Assembly (NCBI GenBank): GCA_009760855.2
Contig: WPIO01000141.1
Span: forward strand, 64,001-124,000
Direction: 5' to 3'
DNA: 60,000 nt
Source: Cristatella mucedo
Taxonomy: Eukaryota > Bryozoa > Phylactolaemata > Cristatellidae
Both the position numbers and the translations under genes were made by a program. Positions 56,394 to 60,000 of the stretch are shown piece by piece. The first letter of the stretch is position 1. Each line of letters starts with the position of its first letter. The notes under the pieces are model-generated. The model made no database searches, was not told the origin of the DNA, and saw only the letters and a list, made by a program, of their open reading frames with translations.

Positions 56394-56737
56394 ATAATAA
56401 ATAATAATAATACACTTGATAAAGTGCCCTCAGATAACTCAGTCTCTTTCTAGGCGCTTTACAGTTTCTGCAAAGGACACACTACAGACTGGAGAGTGGT
56501 ATAATCCTTGATAAACAACATGAATGGGTTAAGGGTGACGTGCCCAGGCAGGGTCAGCATGCAAGTGTGGTTAGTGGCAGCATGCAACATTGTCAGCAGG
56601 CATAAGCACATAAAGGACTAATCACCAGGACCCATTACATTCTGTCATGCATAGGTGCGTTTTTAATTTCTTTTTAAACGTGGTCAAGTAAGGGATGTCG
56701 TGACGGAAGTCGGGACTGAGTTCCAGCCTTTGAGCTG
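56394..56737 (-). mobile_element. LINE-B 3' end copy
   Basis: AATAATAAATAATAATAATA tail, AAAGTGCCCTCAGATAACTC, GGTTAAGGGTGACGTGCCC, ACCCATTACATTCTGTC and GAGTTCCAGCCTTTGAGC. It lies next to the LINE-A fragment and in the same orientation. Confidence 0.85.
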
Positions 56738-56738
56738 A

Positions 56739-56848
56739 ACCTGCGGTTAAGGTGGTCGCCCCGACCAAGGTCTGGCTGAGGTTGTGGGCTCAAGTCTTGC
56801 GATATAGGCGAAGGGTCTCGATAGAGATTAAGTTCTCTTGGGGTGCTA
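56739..56848 (+). mobile_element. SINE-A, split by a solo-LTR-like insertion
   Basis: Head CTGCGGTTAAGGTGGTCGCC, GTTGTGGGCTCAAGTCTTGC (B-box position), then GAAGGGTCTCGATAGAGATT, AAGTTCTCTTGGGGTGCTA (hairpin). The tail resumes after the insertion as CTATACAAAAGATTTTTATT (57579 onward). Confidence 0.78.
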
Positions 56849-57578
56849 TGTACCCAGGCTGGGTTCGGTTGGCTGGGACCGGACGGCTATAGTGAGGGTT
56901 AGGGTCACCGGCTAGGCCGGGGTCGGACCTACGGCATGGCCGGATGTATGCGATGACGTGAGGTCACCGGGGCTCTTGGGTACGGGAAGTTGGCCAAGTA
57001 AGTCGTGGTGTTGGAGGCTCCCGGTCTCGCCGAGTTATGCACCTGAATTCGTGCAGGCGTGCTCCGGCGATGCTGCCACGCACGCAACGGAACGAGTACC
57101 CAAGGCCCGAGCGGAGCTGGATAGCTCGCTTGTTGTTGACTTGTTTATACCGCGTTCCCCGTGTAGCGTGTTCGTGACCCCCCGTGTATTGGCGTCTTTC
57201 GGTGGAAGCTTACGACTGTGGTAGTTGTCGACTCGGACTAGCCAGCAGTTACTCAGCCAGCCGGGTTTTGGACGGCGTACGCTCGTACTGTTGGATTCGG
57301 AGTCGATACAACGACAGGACTGCAGAAGCCGACTGACCCCAACTAACACGTTTGTTCGCGTTTGCTGCGTCGTCTTTCGCCCCCGTAGTGTACTGTGTAT
57401 ATGACCCTCCCTGTAGACTTGTTTAGTTCCCCCGTTGTTGTTGGCGCATGCGTTATAAAGATGTTTAACCTGACGGCCGCTCGTCTTACACTAGCTCGGC
57501 GGCATGGCGAGCGGCAGCGGGCCGGAGTATGGCGGGGTTTGGCGGGAATTAGCCTCTGACCCCTGGAACCCGGTTACA
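56849..57578 (+). mobile_element. Solo-LTR-like insertion (730 bp) with TG...CA ends
   Basis: It begins TGTACCC and ends GGTTACA, a short inverted terminal match bounded by TG and CA as in LTRs. CTA (or CTAT, as the edge is ambiguous by one base) flanks both sides. The interior is GC-rich with a TATAAAG at 57454 that could be the LTR promoter. No coding region. Orientation is inferred from the TATA box. A solo LTR arises when two LTRs recombine and the body is lost. Confidence 0.6.
57454..57460 (+). promoter_or_regulatory. TATA-box candidate in the solo-LTR-like element
   Basis: TATAAAG in a GC-rich context, about 120 bp before the 3' end of the element. Confidence 0.35.
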
Positions 57579-57654
57579 CTATACAAAAGATTTTTATTGT
57601 TTAATTTTACGAGCTAAAGACACGATATCCGAACGATTCTAGATTTCTACGAGT

Positions 57655-57832
57655 TATAGGTAAACAGTAGACGGTAGGCAACAAACTTAATCGCATTCAA
57701 CCAAGAGAAAGTGAGGAGCAAATCAGAGTCAAGGGAGCAGTTGAGGTTAGTGAGTCGTATGGGAGTAGAGGCTCAGAGCAGCTGGAAGGGATGTACCATA
57801 GTAGGCAGCAGGACAGCAGTTTATGGCTATAC
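57655..57832 (-). mobile_element. LINE-A 3' part fragment, diverged
   Basis: GTAGGCAACAAACTTAATCG, AAGAGAAAGTGAGGAGCAAA, AGGGAGCAGTTGAGGTTAGT and GATGTACCATAGTAGGCAGC. It matches the reversed LINE-A end without the terminal 80 bp. Confidence 0.75.
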
Positions 57833-58147
57833 GCTAGTATGATTCTATAGGGGTAGAGTACATAAGCAATGTTAGAGTACCTAATCTAGGTATTTTAGAG
57901 TAATGAAGTACTAATTAGGCCCCTTAGGTTCTCTAGAGTAGACTAAAAGTTGTAAGAGTGATTGGGCTGATTAAGCTTAACACACGCCCTCGGACACTTC
58001 GTTACCACTCACTTGAGTGAGAGGTTCATCGGCCCCCGACGATAACCTATCTTAGATAAGGAAATGCTCGGTCTCCAATGGTTTCGTGGTTCTATCCACG
58101 AAGATCTACGGCTATTGGGTACCCTGTAAAAGCAAGTACAAAAAAGA
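57833..58147. other. No recognised feature
   Basis: Nothing was recognised on either strand. Confidence 0.35.
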
Positions 58148-58362
58148 TCGTCCTGCAGACCCTGTGCATGCTGCCACTGACCTCATTTGCTTACTGACTG
58201 TGTGCATGTCACGTCTAACCATGCTATGATTGTTGTCAATGAGCATATACCTCTAACCGTTCGATCATTCTTCCTTTGCAGCATGTGTAAAGTGCCTAGA
58301 AAGAGACTAAGTTCTCCGGGGGCGCTATACACATGCATAATTATCATTATTATTATTACTGT
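58148..58362 (+). mobile_element. LINE-B 3' UTR copy, diverged
   Basis: CCCTGTGCATGCTGCCACTG, TGTGCATGTCACGTCTAACC, TGTGTAAAGTGCCTAGAAAG, AGACTAAGTTCTCCGGGGGC and TTATCATTATTATTATTACT. Confidence 0.82.
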
Positions 58363-58599
58363 TGGGAAGCATTACAAGTTAGAAAATGAACGAATTACTG
58401 GAATGAACAACGATCATAAATAATTAATCATCATATAAACCTTCTCCTCCCCGCGCTAAAGAGAGGCCTCGGGCGACTCCTAGCGTGGTGTGGACCCTTA
58501 CTTGATTTCTCCGTAATACCTTCGGGTATTCCGCTGCTATCTTCGCTGTGACTATTTATGAGCTGTCCTCGGATATGCTACACAAAACAGGACCTGCTT
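58363..58599 (+). other. Possible 5' flank or UTR of the LINE copy that follows
   Basis: It includes a small inverted repeat AATACCTTCGGGTATT at 58515-58530. It is not shared with other window repeats as far as I can see. Confidence 0.3.
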
Positions 58600-60000
58600 A
58601 GCATAAGATGCGATGTCGCCATTAGTCGATACCTACCGGTGGGTCAGTGAGAACCTACCTGCATCCTGCGTTCGCCCCATCAACAGCTCCGCTATCAAAC
58701 CTACGACTCGTAAGTCTAAAGCGCTAAATAGTACTTGTTGCGGTAGTAGCCCACCCGGTGTAGCCCAGCACGTTGTGAAACGTCGTCCCAGGAACGTTAC
58801 CGAGGTCCAATTCAAATTCGAAGAGCCAGCGTCCGCCGGGCCGGACGGAAACGGTAGAGAATACGAGCCACTTCATCGCCGTCGCCCAGTTGTTGGACAG
58901 CCTCTTAAATTCCGCCTACTAAATGTCCGCTCGCTAAAATCCAAGGGGTAACTTATCCGCGATCAGGTGGTCCACGAGAAGCTAAATGCTTCTGCTTACC
59001 GAAACCTGGATGACGCCTTGTTCCAGTAGCTGTATTTCCGAGACCACCCCACCCGGATTCTCAATCTATCAGTCCATGCGTTCTGACAAAGTTGGTGGCG
59101 GGTTGCAATTATTGTTCGCGAATCGTTTGGCTATCAAATGTGCAGTTCTCGCATGGGTCATCGTTTAAATCGGTTGCTATAAAGTCTTCATCAAAGACAA
59201 TGCCTCTCACCGTTGTGATATACCGGCCTCCTTCTGGGTGTCTAAACTTGTTTATAGAGGAGTTTTCAGAGTTCCTCGCTAAAATATTTGTGTGTGACAG
59301 GCCGCTACTGATTGTAGGAGACTTCAATATTCACGTTGACAACCCTAGCAACAGCCGGGTCCGCTCATTTCTTGACTGTCTGGAAAATCTTTATTTGGCC
59401 CAACACGTTAATCATAACACCCACGTCGGTGGCCACATTCTAGATCTCGTGATCACTAAGGATGTCCTCCCCACTGACTTTGTGGTGTGCCCACTGACCC
59501 TCTCAGATCATTGTTCGGTCTCGTTTTCTGTTCCTGCTCCCTCGTACGTGCAGGGCAATGTCGAATTTGCCAAACGACATAACTTACAAAGCATTGACAT
59601 GGACAAGTTTTTGAAATCTGTTTGTGATGCAGGCCTTCTTGATCTGCATTCAGACTCGACCGGCAGCCTCGATACCCTCACTGATGCGATGAACATGACA
59701 CTCATGAGTGCTCTTGATAAGCATGCTCCCGTTCGCTCTATCCGTGTTCAAAGTCGTCGAGATTGCTTTCAATTTACAAAAAAACTCCTTAAGATGCGCC
59801 GTGTTAAGCGCAGGCTGGAACGTCGTTTCAAGAAATCGGGGTCTGAGGCAGACCTAGTCAATTTTAAAGACTTCCTTCGAGTTTACACCCGAAAGCTTAA
59901 AAATGCCAGGGCTTCTTTTTTCATTAGAAAACTGAATTCCTGCCAGTCGGAGACTAGACAGATTTATATGACAGTAAACCATTTACTGGCCAAAGCTGCC
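58600..60000 (+). mobile_element. LINE ORF2, AP-endonuclease half, runs off the right edge
   Basis: A first frame (58613-58951) holds a basic, proline-containing N-terminal part ending LKFRLLNVRSLKSKG, the start of an AP-type endonuclease (usually LRIAHLNVRSL). After a frameshift, LTETWMT (TETWL motif), GFSIYQSMRSDKVGGGLQLL follow. A second shift near 59150 leads to VVIYRPPSG, LLIVGDFNIHVD (catalytic GDFN), HILDLVIT and LSDHCSVSF (final SDH). From 59171 the frame is open to the edge. The last part (LKNARASFFIRKLNSCQS) leads toward the RT. The endonuclease nicks target DNA. At least two frameshifts and a stop make this copy inactive. Which LINE family it belongs to cannot be said. Confidence 0.88.
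59171..60000 (+). pseudogene. Open endonuclease-to-RT linker frame of that LINE
   Basis: This uninterrupted frame of about 276 codons carries RPPSG, GDFNIHVD, GHILDLVIT and SDHCSVSF, then the basic linker KKLLKMRRVKRRLERRFKK. It lacks its own start codon because upstream frameshifts separate it from TETWM. It is listed apart because it is the longest undamaged coding stretch among the repeats. Confidence 0.85.

Overview
This window is eukaryotic and almost certainly from an invertebrate animal. It has intron-split genes with GT..AG junctions, a RING/B-box (TRIM-type) exon, a Tec/Btk-family tyrosine kinase locus, many decayed LINE and tRNA-derived SINE copies, and long microsatellites. I could not settle the phylum: the kinase exons read closest in style to insect Btk29A-type proteins, but the family is found across animals.

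Left part (1-31.5 kb). This is mostly a graveyard of retroelements. Two LINE families with CR1/L2-type C-terminal regions recur. LINE-A carries a signature LPKKAIMPLQ and ends in a short (ATTAC)n tail. LINE-B ends in a conserved hairpin followed by (ATT)n. One intact TRIM-like exon lies on the minus strand at 6.8-7.8 kb. A decayed Ty3/gypsy-type element (primer-binding site, gag, protease-like remnant) lies at 16.25-17.2 kb. Two tRNA-derived SINE families are present: SINE-A shares the LINE-B 3' hairpin, and SINE-B has a clear B box and its own hairpin. GC-rich segments occur near 22-23, 24.6-26 and 28.9-29.6 kb, one of them holding a perfect (CCG)32 tract. A foldback or MITE-like element with GGACATTT sub-repeats sits at about 26.66-27.25 kb.

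Middle part (31.5-45.1 kb, minus strand). Eleven exons of a Tec/Btk-family kinase can be placed: proline-rich segment, SH3 (two exons), SH2 and a kinase domain (seven exons) ending at a stop at 31578. Splice phases agree at nearly every junction. The upstream PH/BTK exons were not found. The copy shows three lesions: an in-frame TGA next to the best acceptor of the beta-2 exon, one surplus base in the LLNYL exon, and a glycine loop that has lost two glycines. The Lys, HRD and DFG motifs remain. It is either a decaying unprocessed paralogue or a live gene with assembly indels. Its introns are full of SINEs and LINE tails.

Right part (45-60 kb). More LINE-A and LINE-B copies follow, several nested in one another. 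A 730-bp solo-LTR-like insertion splits a SINE-A copy. At the right edge the endonuclease half of a LINE ORF2 begins and runs out of the window. No tRNA, rRNA or CRISPR feature is present. The repeat relations, above all the hairpin shared by LINE-B and SINE-A, are the most system-like feature of the window.
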